Of a DNA stretch of 55,046 bases, positions 33,202 through 42,676 are shown piece by piece. Both the position numbers and the translations under genes were made by a program. The stretch is from an uncultured Alphaproteobacteria bacterium (GTDB taxonomy: Bacteria; Pseudomonadota; Alphaproteobacteria; RF32; CAG-239): the NCBI GenBank assembly GCA_934273635.1, contig CAKQSV010000011.1, positions 1 through 55,046 of the forward strand, in the 5' to 3' direction. The notes below the pieces were generated by a model. That model ran no database searches and was not told the DNA's origin. It saw only the letters and a program-made list of their open reading frames with translations. Positions within the stretch are counted from its first letter, which is position 1; each line of letters opens with the position of its first letter.

Positions 33202-34632
33202 ATGTTTGTCAAATATGTCAGTTTAATGCCCGAGATTTTGCTGCTGCTGAACGTGGCGGTTATGCTGGTGGTGTATATTTTCCGTGCCTCTCAAACCCCC
33301 AAAACATTTGCCACCATCAGCCGTGTGTTTATCATTGCGGCGTTGGCGGCTTGCGTGATTTTTTATAATGTCAGCTTTGATAAGGAACTGTATGTCAACA
33401 CCGCATACACCACTTTTTTCAAGGGACTTGTGCTGTTCTGCGGATTGGCGCTCAACTTTTTTGCCTGCAAATGGTTTTTGGGGCAGGGGCAGTCGAGTTT
33501 GGGCTATTACCGCCTGTCCAGTTTGATTCTTTTGGGTTGCTGTATGGCCATCTCGGGACGGAGCTTTGCCGTTTTGGTGCCGGCGCTGTTGTTGTGCTTT
33601 GCTGCCGGTTGGCTGATGATGAATATTAATTTTGACGCGGCGCACAAACGCCGTTCGTTTTGGGGCTATGCCGCGTCCGGCGCGATTTTTGCGGCGCTGC
33701 TGCTTGGCGGAACGGGGTTTTTGTGCCTGCAAAGCGGTGGTTGGAGTTATGCTGCGGTGTTGGCGTATTATCAAACGCATGCTCCGCAAAATTTTGAGAC
33801 ATTTGCGGTTGGCAGCTTGATTGCCGCTGTGCTTTATATGATGGGGGCGGCGCCGTTCCAGTTCGGACAAATAAAAATTGTGCGTTACTGTGTGTTGCCG
33901 GTTGCGGCGTTTTTTCAGATTGTGCCGGTCATCTGCGGCGCGGCGGTGTTGCTGGTTTTGTTGCATAATACTTTTGCGCCGTTTGCCGGCTATTTGCAAA
34001 AAATGCTTTTGCTCTGTGGCGCGTTTTCAATCGCAACGGGGGTTATTGGCGCTAACAGCAGCCGCAATATCCGTCATATTTTTGCTTGTACCGCGATGTT
34101 TAATATCGGTATTGTGTTGCTGATGTTTTCTCACGCCGGAGAATTGGGATTGCAAAGCGGCATTATTTATTTTCTGGTCTATCTGCTCACCATGCTTGGC
34201 GTGTTGACTTGTTTTTACGGCATGCGCAGTCACGGCGAATATATGCGTGAGCTTGATGACTTGTCGGGTTTTTCAAAGGTCAAACCTTATGTCGCCGCCG
34301 GATTGTTGTTTTTTATCGTCTCGTTGCTTGGCGTGCCGCCGTTACTGGGAATGCTCGGTAATCTAACCCTTGTGAACAGTCTGCTTGATCAAAAAAGCTA
34401 TTACCTGATAGCCTTCATTGCGTTTATGTTGGTATGGTTGTCGCATGGCTTGCTTGAGGTTGTCAAAAGCATTTATTTTGATATGCGCCGCCGCAATTTT
34501 GATAGGGTCGATAAGGCCATCTATTTTTGTTTGTTTTTGAATGCCGCGCTGATATTGACCGTAGTGCTCAAACCGCGCTACCTGATGTATGATATTGAAG
34601 AGATGGTGCAGTCTTTTTTGAAACAGGTTTAA
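33202..34632 (+). CDS. NuoN-like antiporter subunit with lost channel charges
   Basis: A 476-residue membrane protein of NuoN length. It aligns best at the second half: LLFFIVSLLGVPPLLGMLGNLTLV (~368-391) matches the SLAGIP...GFIGKFYVL segment, but the lysine is N387. YMMGAAPFQF (212-221) matches FKLSLVPFHLW with the lysine as M213, and the helix-8 lysine region (AAFFQIVPV) has none. The helix-5 glutamate region (FAVLVPALLLCF) has no acid. birA begins 4 bp downstream. Without the electron-input subunits, its partner enzyme is unknown. Confidence 0.8.
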   Translation: MFVKYVSLMPEILLLLNVAVMLVVYIFRASQTPKTFATISRVFIIAALAACVIFYNVSFDKELYVNTAYTTFFKGLVLFCGLALNFFACKWFLGQGQSSLGYYRLSSLILLGCCMAISGRSFAVLVPALLLCFAAGWLMMNINFDAAHKRRSFWGYAASGAIFAALLLGGTGFLCLQSGGWSYAAVLAYYQTHAPQNFETFAVGSLIAAVLYMMGAAPFQFGQIKIVRYCVLPVAAFFQIVPVICGAAVLLVLLHNTFAPFAGYLQKMLLLCGAFSIATGVIGANSSRNIRHIFACTAMFNIGIVLLMFSHAGELGLQSGIIYFLVYLLTMLGVLTCFYGMRSHGEYMRELDDLSGFSKVKPYVAAGLLFFIVSLLGVPPLLGMLGNLTLVNSLLDQKSYYLIAFIAFMLVWLSHGLLEVVKSIYFDMRRRNFDRVDKAIYFCLFLNAALILTVVLKPRYLMYDIEEMVQSFLKQV

Positions 34633-34636
34633 GATA

Positions 34637-35368
34637 ATGCAAATCAACGATTGGTTATGGGAAGATAAAACACAAACAGACAGCACCAATGACGACGCGT
34701 TGGCGCTGAGTCAAAAGCTGACGACTGAAAAATTTATCATTAGCGCGATTCGGCAAAATAAAGGTCGAGGTCGTCGCGGCAGGGCGTGGGTCGGTTGTGA
34801 CGGCAATTTGTTTTTTTCTCAAGGTTTTCCGGCGGAATTGCGCTTTGTGGGACAAATGGTGTGCCTGAGCGCGGTAAGCCTGTGTCAAACCGTCAAAAGT
34901 CTGTTGCCTGCGCCGCATAAGGTGCGAATCAAATGGCCGAACGACATTTTGGTGGATGATTGCAAAATATCGGGCACTTTGCTTGAAAAAGGCGAGGGCG
35001 ATTATCTGATTATCGGCACCGGCGTGAACATCAAACAGGCGCCGCAAGGGGTTAATGCTTTGTACCCGACCGCCGCGCTGACTGATTTTGGAATAAATAT
35101 TGACAGATTAACGTTTCTGCGGTCTTATATAGACAATTTTGATAACAACTATGCCTTATGGCAGTCTTCGGGGTTTGCGGAAATCCGCCGCGCGTGGCTG
35201 AATAATGTTAAAGCGCTTGGCAACGAGATTGTGGTCAGAACCACAGACAAAGAAATCCGCGGCATTTTTACCGACATTGGTTTTAATGGTGAGCTTCACC
35301 TGCAAGTCGATGGTGAAAACCAAAACGTGTATGCCGGAGACGTTTTTTTTATAAAGAAAGATGATTAG
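34637..35368 (+). CDS. birA: Biotin--[acetyl-CoA-carboxylase] ligase
   Basis: A 243-residue monofunctional biotin protein ligase: no N-terminal DNA-binding domain, so not a repressor of the E. coli type. KGRGRRGRAW (42-51) is the biotinyl-AMP loop, KWPND at 99-103 and K110 in DDCKISGTLLE line the active site. A C-terminal SH3-like part covers about 195-243. It attaches biotin to the carboxyl carrier of acetyl-CoA carboxylase. It is four bases after the nuoN-like gene, and its TAG is directly followed by the rnj ATG. Confidence 0.93.
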   Translation: MQINDWLWEDKTQTDSTNDDALALSQKLTTEKFIISAIRQNKGRGRRGRAWVGCDGNLFFSQGFPAELRFVGQMVCLSAVSLCQTVKSLLPAPHKVRIKWPNDILVDDCKISGTLLEKGEGDYLIIGTGVNIKQAPQGVNALYPTAALTDFGINIDRLTFLRSYIDNFDNNYALWQSSGFAEIRRAWLNNVKALGNEIVVRTTDKEIRGIFTDIGFNGELHLQVDGENQNVYAGDVFFIKKDD

Positions 35369-37069
35369 ATGAGTAATTTTGATAGAGATGGCATATATTT
35401 TATTCCGCTTGGCGGCGCTGATGAAATCGGCATTAATATGTATGTTTACGCCGTTAAGGGCAAATTGATTGTGGTTGACGCCGGTTATGGCTTTTTGAAC
35501 GATGATTACCCAGGGATGGATTTGGCGTTTGCCGATACCTCGTTTTTAGAAAACTATGCGCAAGACATTGAAGGCTTGTTCATTACCCACGCGCACGAAG
35601 ACCACTTTGGCGCAATCGCTCACATCTGGCCAAAATTAAAGTGCCACGTCTATGGCACGAATTTTACCTTGGGGCTGATAAAAGAGCGCCTTAAAGAATA
35701 CCATTTGGATGGCGTTGTGCCGCTGCACTCGGTCAGCGACAACCGCTTTGTGGATTTGCCTAATTTTAATGTTGAGTTTATTCCCATTGTGCACTCCGTG
35801 CCTGAGACCAGCGCTTTGGCGATTCGCACTCCGTTCGGTAATGTGGTTCACGCCACCGACTGGCGCTTAGACGATAGTTCTATTGCTTTTTTACAAACCG
35901 ACTACGCCGCTTTGCAAAAGGTGGCGTCCGAGGGCGTGGCGATGTTTGTGTGCGATTCCACCAATGCCCTGCTGAGCGACAAACTCCCCAGTGAGTTTGA
36001 GGTGCGTCAAAGCCTGATAAAAATGATGCCGTCGTTCAAACAAGGGCTGATTGCCACCTGCTTTGCCTCCAACCTTATGCGGCTTGAGAGCCTGATTTTG
36101 GCGGCCTATGAGGCACAAAGAACGCCGGTGTTGGTCGGTCGCAGTTTGATACAAAATATGCGCATAGCCAGAGAAAACGGTTATTTTAAAGATCTGCCTC
36201 ATTATCTTGATATTAGCGAGGCCAAAGACATCCCCTCCGATAAGGTGTTGTACATTTGCACCGGCTCGCAGGCCAACTACCGCAGCGCGCTGACCCTGAT
36301 TGCCAATGGTGAATATAAAGACATCAAACTTGATGTCGGCGACACCATTATCTTTTCTTCTAAAATGATTCCGGGCAATGAGGATAAAATCGAGCGTATG
36401 CAAGAGAAACTGATTGCGCAGGGGGTTAATGTTATGACCGCCGATGACGCGTTGGTGCACACTTCCGGACACGCCACCAAGGCCGAGCTCAAATATATGT
36501 ATGACCTGCTCAAACCCGATGTGGTGTTGCCGGTTCACGGTTCCAAACGTTTTACCCGCGAGCAGCAACGCTTTGCCTTGAGCTGCGGTGTCAAACAGGT
36601 TGAAACCACCAAAAACGGCGATGTTATGCTTTATCACGACCACGGAGTCGAGTTTATTGAAGAAGTCGCCACCGACATTTTGGGCGTAGACCGCAAACAG
36701 GTCACCTCGCTGACCTCGCAACTGGTCAAAAACCGTCGTCGTCTGGCTTTCAACTGCAGCGTTTATATCAGCGTGGTCTTAACCCACGATTGGCATATTG
36801 AAGATTTGCAAATCAGCTCGATTGATATTATTGAGGAACAAAAGTTTAATGAACTGGCTGAAGAAATCAAAGCCGAGGTTTTGGCGGCGTTTCCGGCGCA
36901 GGTGACCAAAAGCAACGGTCGCGAGGATATTTTAATGGACTTTATCCGCGCAAAGATTCGCAAAAAAATCCTCAATGCGACCGGTATCAAACCCGTGACC
37001 TTTATGCACTATTACCGTATGCCCGAACCTGCGGCTACTCGCCCAGATGACGCGGCAGATAAACAGTAA
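35369..37069 (+). CDS. rnj: Ribonuclease J
   Basis: A 566-residue metallo-beta-lactamase/beta-CASP RNase, as usual in alphaproteobacteria. The zinc motif H74-A-H76-E-D78-H79 is in FITHAHEDHFGAI; further ligands lie in IPIVHSVPETSALAI and HATDWRLD. The beta-CASP part holds CTGSQAN and the histidine in VHTSGHATKAEL, with VLPVHGSKR at ~389-397. A C-terminal domain ends at 566. It carries out 5'-3' RNA decay and processing. The last 35 bases overlap the convergent histidine kinase gene. Confidence 0.95.
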   Translation: MSNFDRDGIYFIPLGGADEIGINMYVYAVKGKLIVVDAGYGFLNDDYPGMDLAFADTSFLENYAQDIEGLFITHAHEDHFGAIAHIWPKLKCHVYGTNFTLGLIKERLKEYHLDGVVPLHSVSDNRFVDLPNFNVEFIPIVHSVPETSALAIRTPFGNVVHATDWRLDDSSIAFLQTDYAALQKVASEGVAMFVCDSTNALLSDKLPSEFEVRQSLIKMMPSFKQGLIATCFASNLMRLESLILAAYEAQRTPVLVGRSLIQNMRIARENGYFKDLPHYLDISEAKDIPSDKVLYICTGSQANYRSALTLIANGEYKDIKLDVGDTIIFSSKMIPGNEDKIERMQEKLIAQGVNVMTADDALVHTSGHATKAELKYMYDLLKPDVVLPVHGSKRFTREQQRFALSCGVKQVETTKNGDVMLYHDHGVEFIEEVATDILGVDRKQVTSLTSQLVKNRRRLAFNCSVYISVVLTHDWHIEDLQISSIDIIEEQKFNELAEEIKAEVLAAFPAQVTKSNGREDILMDFIRAKIRKKILNATGIKPVTFMHYYRMPEPAATRPDDAADKQ

Positions 37070-38462
37070 ACGTGGTGCCGTTATAGGCATTTGACTTAAC
37101 TGTAAGGTTGCCGCGGTGGCGGATAATGATTTGTCTGGCGATAGACAGTCCCAATCCCGTGCCTTTGATATTTTTATCTTTATGCTCCTGCATACGGTAA
37201 AAACGCTCGGTCAGACGCGCCAATTTTTCTTCAGAAATTTTTGGACCTTTGTTGTTGACGGAAATGGCAATGGCTTCTCCTTGCTGAATTTTCAGGTTTG
37301 GCGCCGGCGGAATACTGTCAACGTTTTCAACCTTAATGATAATGTCATTATGCGGTGTGCCATATTTTATGGCGTTGTCGGTCAGGTTTTGAATAACCTG
37401 TTTAATTTGGTTGCGGTCGGCGACAACCTCGGGGATAGTGGCGTCAATAAAGGTCTGAATTTCAATATTGTTGGCTTTTGCCTTCAGAGACAACGCGTCG
37501 GCAACTTCCTCCACCAGTTTGACCACGTTAATTTTCTCGTCGGGCAACTTGTCTTGCATAAGTTCTATTTTTGATAATGAGAGCAAGTTTTCAATCAGCG
37601 CCGACATATATTCCGCCTGTTCCTTCATAATTTTCAAAAACTTGTCTTGCGCTTCGGAGTCGCCTTTGGCTGAGGTCTGTAATGTTTCAATAAAACCGGA
37701 GATGATGGCGAGCGGGGTGCGCAGCTCGTGACTGGCGTTAGCCACAAAATCCGATTGCATTTTCTCAATCTTCATGGCTTTTGTCAGGTCATAAATGGCA
37801 ATCACCGCAATAGCGTTGCCGTGCGAGACAAAGGGCAGCCGCTTGATGTGGGCGTAAAGTTTTTGGTCAATGGGTTTTGAAATATAAAAAATCAAAGATT
37901 CGGTGTCACTTTCCTCGTGCAAAATACGGTTGATGGCCTCCACAAAATTGTTGGAGTCGACCACGCGGTCAATGCTTTTGGTGCAAATGTTTTGCCCGAA
38001 CATGGTTCTGGCCGCCAAATTCGCGCCGGATATAATTCCTTGTTCGTCAATCATCATCAACGGGTCGGGCAGGGTGTCGAGCACCGCGGTGTCTGAAAGC
38101 GTCTGCGCCTCCAAGACATCGGCTTTTTCCGCCCAAAACTTATGCATGGCGTTCACGGCGTTAAAAATGGCTTTTGAGTCGGTTTCGGCCAACGCCAACT
38201 CGTTTTCATCAATCTCCGAGCCGTCTGAAAGGTTGGTGACATATTGCTTTAATTGTTGCAGCTCATAAGTAATCGGAAACAAAAAGATAATGTTGAAAAT
38301 CACGCAGGTTGCGTATGCAATCACCGCCAGCGATGCCGTGAGCATATTGGTGGCAACCAAAAGGGCGAATATCAACGCGATAGGCAGAGACAGCAACAGC
38401 ACTCTGTCAACAAAACGCATATTTTTTTCAAGCACGGCGGGTTTTTTTGGTGTATTAGTCAT
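37035..38462 (-). CDS. PhoR-like sensor histidine kinase
   Basis: A 475-residue membrane sensor. Two N-terminal membrane segments (~16-36, 43-66) with a very short periplasmic loop are followed by a PAS domain (~118-225; DTLPDPLMMIDEQGIISGAN). HisKA: SDFVANASHELRTPLAIISGF with the phospho-acceptor histidine; HATPase: DNAIKYG (N box) and GTGLGLSIARQIIIRHRG (G2 box). The short loop suggests sensing in or through the membrane. No response regulator gene is adjacent, so it is an orphan here. The phosphate-sensor assignment is by resemblance only. Confidence 0.9.
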   Translation of the reverse strand: MTNTPKKPAVLEKNMRFVDRVLLLSLPIALIFALLVATNMLTASLAVIAYATCVIFNIIFLFPITYELQQLKQYVTNLSDGSEIDENELALAETDSKAIFNAVNAMHKFWAEKADVLEAQTLSDTAVLDTLPDPLMMIDEQGIISGANLAARTMFGQNICTKSIDRVVDSNNFVEAINRILHEESDTESLIFYISKPIDQKLYAHIKRLPFVSHGNAIAVIAIYDLTKAMKIEKMQSDFVANASHELRTPLAIISGFIETLQTSAKGDSEAQDKFLKIMKEQAEYMSALIENLLSLSKIELMQDKLPDEKINVVKLVEEVADALSLKAKANNIEIQTFIDATIPEVVADRNQIKQVIQNLTDNAIKYGTPHNDIIIKVENVDSIPPAPNLKIQQGEAIAISVNNKGPKISEEKLARLTERFYRMQEHKDKNIKGTGLGLSIARQIIIRHRGNLTVKSNAYNGTTFTVYLPRHLGE

Positions 38463-38555
38463 AATTACTGTTCCATAAGCTAAAAAAAGATATAGACTAG
38501 ACCTTAAAATACTCTATTATACAATAAGTTTAAAATTGATAAAAATTTGAAGATT

Positions 38556-41237
38556 ATGACCGAAAATTCTACCCCGACTTTAACGCCGATGATGCAGCAA
38601 TATCTTGACATTAAGGCGCAACATCAAGACTACCTGTTGTTTTATCGCATGGGCGATTTTTATGAGATGTTTTTTGACGATGCCGTCAAAGCCTCTCAGG
38701 CGCTGGATATTGCGCTCACCAAACGTGGTCGCCTTGAGGGCAACGATGTGCCGATGTGCGGCGTGCCGTTTCACGCCTATGAGAGCTACTTGTCCCGCCT
38801 GATAAAACAGGGCTTTAAGGTGGCGATTTGCGAGCAGACCGAAGACCCGAAAGAGGCTAAAAAGCGTGGTTCAAAGTCAGTGGTTAAGCGTGATGTCATC
38901 CGTCTGGTCACCCCCGGAACTTTGACCGAAGATAATCTGCTATCCTCCAAACGCAATAACTATATTTTGTGCATTGCCAAATTGCAAGATAGCCTCGGCT
39001 TGTCGTGGTTGGATATTTCCACCGGAGATTTTTACACGCAGGAATTGAGCGTTAATAAAACCGACGAGGCTGAAGTTTTGGGCACGGTTTTGGCGCGCCT
39101 GCAACCCGTAGAAGTGTTGGTTTCAGACTTTTATTTGCAAACGCCGACCGTGTTTGGCGTTTTAAATGAGTGGAAAGAACAGTTGACGGTTTTGGCTCAG
39201 GCGCGTTTTAATAGCGAGAACGCCCGCAAGCGGATTCAAGATGTGTTCCATGTGCAAACCTTAGACGCCTTCGGCTCGTTCAGTCGGGCAGAAGTGACGG
39301 CAGCCGGTATTGTGCTTGACTATGTGGCGAACACTCAAAAAGGACAAATGCCGCGTATTGAAAAACCTGTGAAAATCTATGAACACAAGGTTATGGAAAT
39401 CGACGGCGCAACCCGCAAAAGTCTGGAACTGACTGACAGTATGCGGGGCGATAAAAATTATAGCCTGCTGTCGGTGATTGACCGCACCAAAACCGCGGTC
39501 GGAGGACGTTTGTTGGCCGGTTGGGTGGCTAGCCCGTTGCTTGACATTGCCGAAATCAATCGCCGCTTGGACGGTATTGAGTTTTTTATCAATCGTTCGC
39601 GCCTGCGTGAAGATGTCTCCGCCCTGCTTAAGACAATGCCTGACGCCGAGCGTGCGGTCTCGCGCCTGAGTGCCGGTCGCGGCGGTCCCCGTGATATGGC
39701 GAATATTATGACCACGTTGGCGGCGTTGCCCAAACTGCGCAACCTCATTTATGACGGCAAGTCCGAAGAAATGATTGATAATATCGGACAGGCGATTGAG
39801 GGAATTTTGCAAAACTTGGGACACTATGAACAACTGGTTGACAATCTGGAAAACGCTTTGGAAGAAGAGTTGCCTCTGCTGTCGCGCGATGGCGGTTTTA
39901 TCCGCGCCGGTTATTATCCGCCGTTGGACGAGGTGCGCGCGCTCAAAAACGACAGCCATCAGGTGATTTTGGAACTGCAAAGCAAATACGCCGAACAAAC
40001 CGGAATCTCAAATCTTAAAATCAAGTATAACAATGTGATAGGCTACTTTATTGAAGTGCAAAGCAAATTTGCCACAGATATGCTTGAAAAGCCCGAATTT
40101 ATCCATCGTCAATCGGTGCTGAACGCGGCGCGTTTTACCACTGTTGAGCTGACCGAGCTTGAAAACAAGATTCGCGGCGCTTCTGAAAAATCTTTGGCTA
40201 TGGAATTGGAGTTGTACAACAATCTGGTGAGTGAGATTATGGCGGTGTCAGACAATATCTCCCGCACCTCGAAAGCGCTCGGCGAACTTGATGTTCTGTC
40301 CTCATTGGCTGAGCTTGCAGTTGAAAACAATTACTGCCGCCCGATATTGGACGACAGTCTGGCATTTGAGATTGAGGAGGGACGGCATCCGGTGGTCGAA
40401 AGTTCTATCGCCAGAGAGCACAGCGGCGCTTTTGTCGGAAATAATTGCCACTTAGATGAAGATAATCGCATTTGGTTGCTGACAGGTCCGAATATGGCGG
40501 GTAAGTCAACGTTTTTACGACAAAACGCCATTATTGCCATTATGGCGCAAATGGGGTCTTATGTGCCGTGCAAATCCGCCCATATCGGCGTGATAGACAA
40601 GATATTCTCTCGGGTTGGCGCGAGTGATGATCTGGCGCGCGGCCGCTCGACTTTTATGGTTGAAATGGTCGAAACCGCCAGTATCCTCAATCAGGCGGAT
40701 GAACGCTCTTTTGTGATTTTGGATGAAATCGGTAGAGGTACGGCAACTTTTGACGGTCTGTCAATCGCGTGGGCTGTGGTCGAACATCTGCACGAGAAAA
40801 ACCGTTGCCGCGCTTTGTTCGCCACGCACTACCACGAGTTGACAAGTTTGACCGCCAAACTGCCCAAAATGAGCCTGCATTGTATGAAAATCAAAGAGTT
40901 TAACGATGAAGTTGTCTTTTTGCATGAGGTTATCAACGGCGCGGCGGACAGAAGCTACGGTATTCACGTCGCCAAATTGGCGGGCTTGCCGCCGTTGGTG
41001 CTGGAGCGCGCCGAACAAGTTTTGGACAGCTTGGAACATGGCAGCAAACAAAAACACATCGCCGCTTTGGCAGATGATTTGCCGTTGTTTGCCGCCCTCA
41101 AACCCAAGGTCGAGACCGCGCCGCAAGCCGGCAAGGTGGAACAGGCGCTCAAAAACATCAATCCCGACGATCTCACGCCCAAGCAGGCTCTGGAAGAACT
41201 TTACACTCTCCGCGCCCTGTTGGAGAACAAGGACTGA
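38556..41237 (+). CDS. mutS: DNA mismatch repair protein MutS
   Basis: An 893-residue protein. ATG 38556 is preferred over a TTG three codons earlier (GAAG upstream is a weak ribosome site). The mismatch-reading F-x-E is in YRMGDFYEMFFDD (~33). Clamp and lever domains follow; the ATPase has Walker A TGPNMAGKST (~645) and Walker B VILDEIGRGTATFDGLSIAWA. A C-terminal region of normal length is kept. It binds mismatches in the cytoplasm and recruits MutL. It lies alone, divergent from the histidine kinase. Confidence 0.96.
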   Translation: MTENSTPTLTPMMQQYLDIKAQHQDYLLFYRMGDFYEMFFDDAVKASQALDIALTKRGRLEGNDVPMCGVPFHAYESYLSRLIKQGFKVAICEQTEDPKEAKKRGSKSVVKRDVIRLVTPGTLTEDNLLSSKRNNYILCIAKLQDSLGLSWLDISTGDFYTQELSVNKTDEAEVLGTVLARLQPVEVLVSDFYLQTPTVFGVLNEWKEQLTVLAQARFNSENARKRIQDVFHVQTLDAFGSFSRAEVTAAGIVLDYVANTQKGQMPRIEKPVKIYEHKVMEIDGATRKSLELTDSMRGDKNYSLLSVIDRTKTAVGGRLLAGWVASPLLDIAEINRRLDGIEFFINRSRLREDVSALLKTMPDAERAVSRLSAGRGGPRDMANIMTTLAALPKLRNLIYDGKSEEMIDNIGQAIEGILQNLGHYEQLVDNLENALEEELPLLSRDGGFIRAGYYPPLDEVRALKNDSHQVILELQSKYAEQTGISNLKIKYNNVIGYFIEVQSKFATDMLEKPEFIHRQSVLNAARFTTVELTELENKIRGASEKSLAMELELYNNLVSEIMAVSDNISRTSKALGELDVLSSLAELAVENNYCRPILDDSLAFEIEEGRHPVVESSIAREHSGAFVGNNCHLDEDNRIWLLTGPNMAGKSTFLRQNAIIAIMAQMGSYVPCKSAHIGVIDKIFSRVGASDDLARGRSTFMVEMVETASILNQADERSFVILDEIGRGTATFDGLSIAWAVVEHLHEKNRCRALFATHYHELTSLTAKLPKMSLHCMKIKEFNDEVVFLHEVINGAADRSYGIHVAKLAGLPPLVLERAEQVLDSLEHGSKQKHIAALADDLPLFAALKPKVETAPQAGKVEQALKNINPDDLTPKQALEELYTLRALLENKD

Positions 41238-41244
41238 GTCGCGC

Positions 41245-41727
41245 CTAGATATTATCAACCTTTTCAATCAGCTTGTGCGCATGTTCGTTATGCTTCAGTT
41301 CGCCCTGAAATTGCATACGTTCACAGGCGTGCTTGGCGCATAGGTCCATTTTTTCCTTGAGTTGTTTGAGTGCCAAATCACGGTTTTCAGTGGCTTGCTC
41401 CGATAACAGGTTGCGCAACTCTTTAGAAAAAGACGATTTTGCAATTTTGCGCAGAACCTTTTGATAGTGCTTATTAACCTTGTCCATTTGGTGCTGTAAT
41501 GCCGAGCTTGAATAAATAATCGGTTGTTTTTCAGTATGTTTGATGTCGCTATGCTTTTTTTGCGCTTTTTTATCTTGCCGATGCGTTTGGTGCATTCCCT
41601 TAAACATAGTGCTTGCCGCGGGCGTGGCTTTGTCTTCGTCTGCGGTAATGTTATGCTTGGCCGCGGCATAGTTGGCGCAGGTCAAAAACATAGTCAGAAT
41701 CAGTGTTGTCGATAACAATTTTTTCAT
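41245..41727 (-). CDS. Hypothetical periplasmic helical protein
   Basis: A 160-residue protein with a signal peptide (MKKLLSTTLILTMFLTCANYAAA). The mature part is rich in K, H and Q, mostly helical (QHQMDKVNKHYQKVLRKIAKSSFSKELRNLL...QLKEKMDLCAKHAC). It has two cysteines near the end (CAKHAC). No family recognised; the heptad-like spacing suggests a small coiled coil like LTXXQ/Spy-type periplasmic proteins, without proof. AGGTAGG is upstream of the ATG. It is convergent with mutS, 7 bp apart. Confidence 0.75.
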   Translation of the reverse strand: MKKLLSTTLILTMFLTCANYAAAKHNITADEDKATPAASTMFKGMHQTHRQDKKAQKKHSDIKHTEKQPIIYSSSALQHQMDKVNKHYQKVLRKIAKSSFSKELRNLLSEQATENRDLALKQLKEKMDLCAKHACERMQFQGELKHNEHAHKLIEKVDNI

Positions 41728-41878
41728 GATTAAACCTACCTTTTTGATAACAAAAATGAGCCATAAAATCTAAATAATCGCTTGCTAATAAAAATTAAAT
41801 AGAATAGACTGAAAGTGTTATCGGAAGAAGATTCCGGATAGCAATTTGGATTAACCTGTTTGTGAAGAGGATAAGATT

Positions 41879-42085
41879 ATGGCAACAGGAACTGTAAAAT
41901 GGTTTAATAATAGAAAAGGTTATGGCTTCATTACTCCGGATGAGGGCGGACAAGATGTTTTTGTTCATATTTCAGCTGTTCAAAAAGCAGGCCTGAGAAC
42001 ATTGAACGAAGGCGCAAAAGTCAGCTATGAACTGACGAGTGAAAGAGGCAAAACTGTTGCCGGCGACATCAAATTAGCTGACTAG
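41879..42085 (+). CDS. cspA: Cold shock domain protein
   Basis: A 68-residue single cold shock domain. RNP1 is KGYGFI (14-19) and RNP2 is VFVHI (27-31), the nucleic-acid contact strands. AGAGGATAAG precedes the ATG. The ~150 bases upstream are AT-rich and may include a structured 5' leader, but I see no clear one. It acts as an RNA chaperone; cold induction versus constitutive expression cannot be told. The terminator follows at 42111. Confidence 0.93.
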   Translation: MATGTVKWFNNRKGYGFITPDEGGQDVFVHISAVQKAGLRTLNEGAKVSYELTSERGKTVAGDIKLAD

Positions 42086-42110
42086 TTGTAGCTGTTTTTT
42101 ATGAAAAAAA

Positions 42111-42147
42111 TACAGGCCTGAGCGATTGTTCAGACCTGTTTTTGTTG
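42111..42147. terminator. Terminator between cspA and bamE
   Basis: ACAGGCCTGA (42111-42120) pairs with TCAGACCTGT (one mismatch), followed by TTTTTG; A-rich on the other side, so it may serve both convergent genes. Confidence 0.75.
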
Positions 42148-42615
42148 TTATTTGTTAATCTGATTGCCAGAGCCGGTGCCAAAGGGCATAAAGCGTCCCA
42201 CGCCGCCGAAATAGCGCTCAAAAAATCCGGGGCGGTTGCCCAAGGTCTCGGTTTCGTTTTCGTTCACGGCGATAACGCGGCCTTTTTCTTTGTTCAAGCG
42301 GGTGATGTCGTCCACCTGATTATATTGGTTAAACTTAATGGTCAAAACATCGCGGTCAAGCTCTTCCGGCTTGAAAAACGCCACTTTCTTAATCTCCGAA
42401 GACATATAAATCCAAGTGTTTTGGTCAAGCGAAACCACGCTTGAAGGCGTACCCAAAATATCAAGCACTTCATCTTTGGTTTGACCTTTTTTCACTTGAG
42501 AGATTCGCTCATCCGAGGGCATATTGCCGCAGTGCGAGATAAATATATCGCTTGAACAGGCCGCAAGGGCAGTCGCGGTTAATAAACTTAATAAAATACG
42601 TTTGCCGGTTGACAT
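42148..42615 (-). CDS. bamE: Outer membrane assembly lipoprotein BamE (SmpA family)
   Basis: A 155-residue lipoprotein: signal MSTGKRILLSLLTATALAAC with lipobox LAAC, the cysteine being the lipid anchor. The core GQTKDEVLDILGTPSSVVSLDQNTWIYMSSE is the SmpA/OmlA fold signature. It is a small subunit of the beta-barrel assembly machinery on the periplasmic face of the outer membrane. It is divergent from the DUF177 gene, the arrangement common in alphaproteobacteria. Confidence 0.92.
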   Translation of the reverse strand: MSTGKRILLSLLTATALAACSSDIFISHCGNMPSDERISQVKKGQTKDEVLDILGTPSSVVSLDQNTWIYMSSEIKKVAFFKPEELDRDVLTIKFNQYNQVDDITRLNKEKGRVIAVNENETETLGNRPGFFERYFGGVGRFMPFGTGSGNQINK

Positions 42616-42676
42616 TTTACCATCCTTATCGTTTTATGTAACTAAACAAAAAATATATAGCATAAGGAAAATATTA

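Noticed and set aside
33223..33999. 258-codon minus-strand ORF inside the nuoN-like gene
   Set aside because: Its composition (Q, H, R rich) is that of an antisense frame of a hydrophobic protein.
41728..41878. Structured cold-shock leader or riboswitch before cspA
   Set aside because: The stretch is AT-rich and I could not find a consistent fold by eye.
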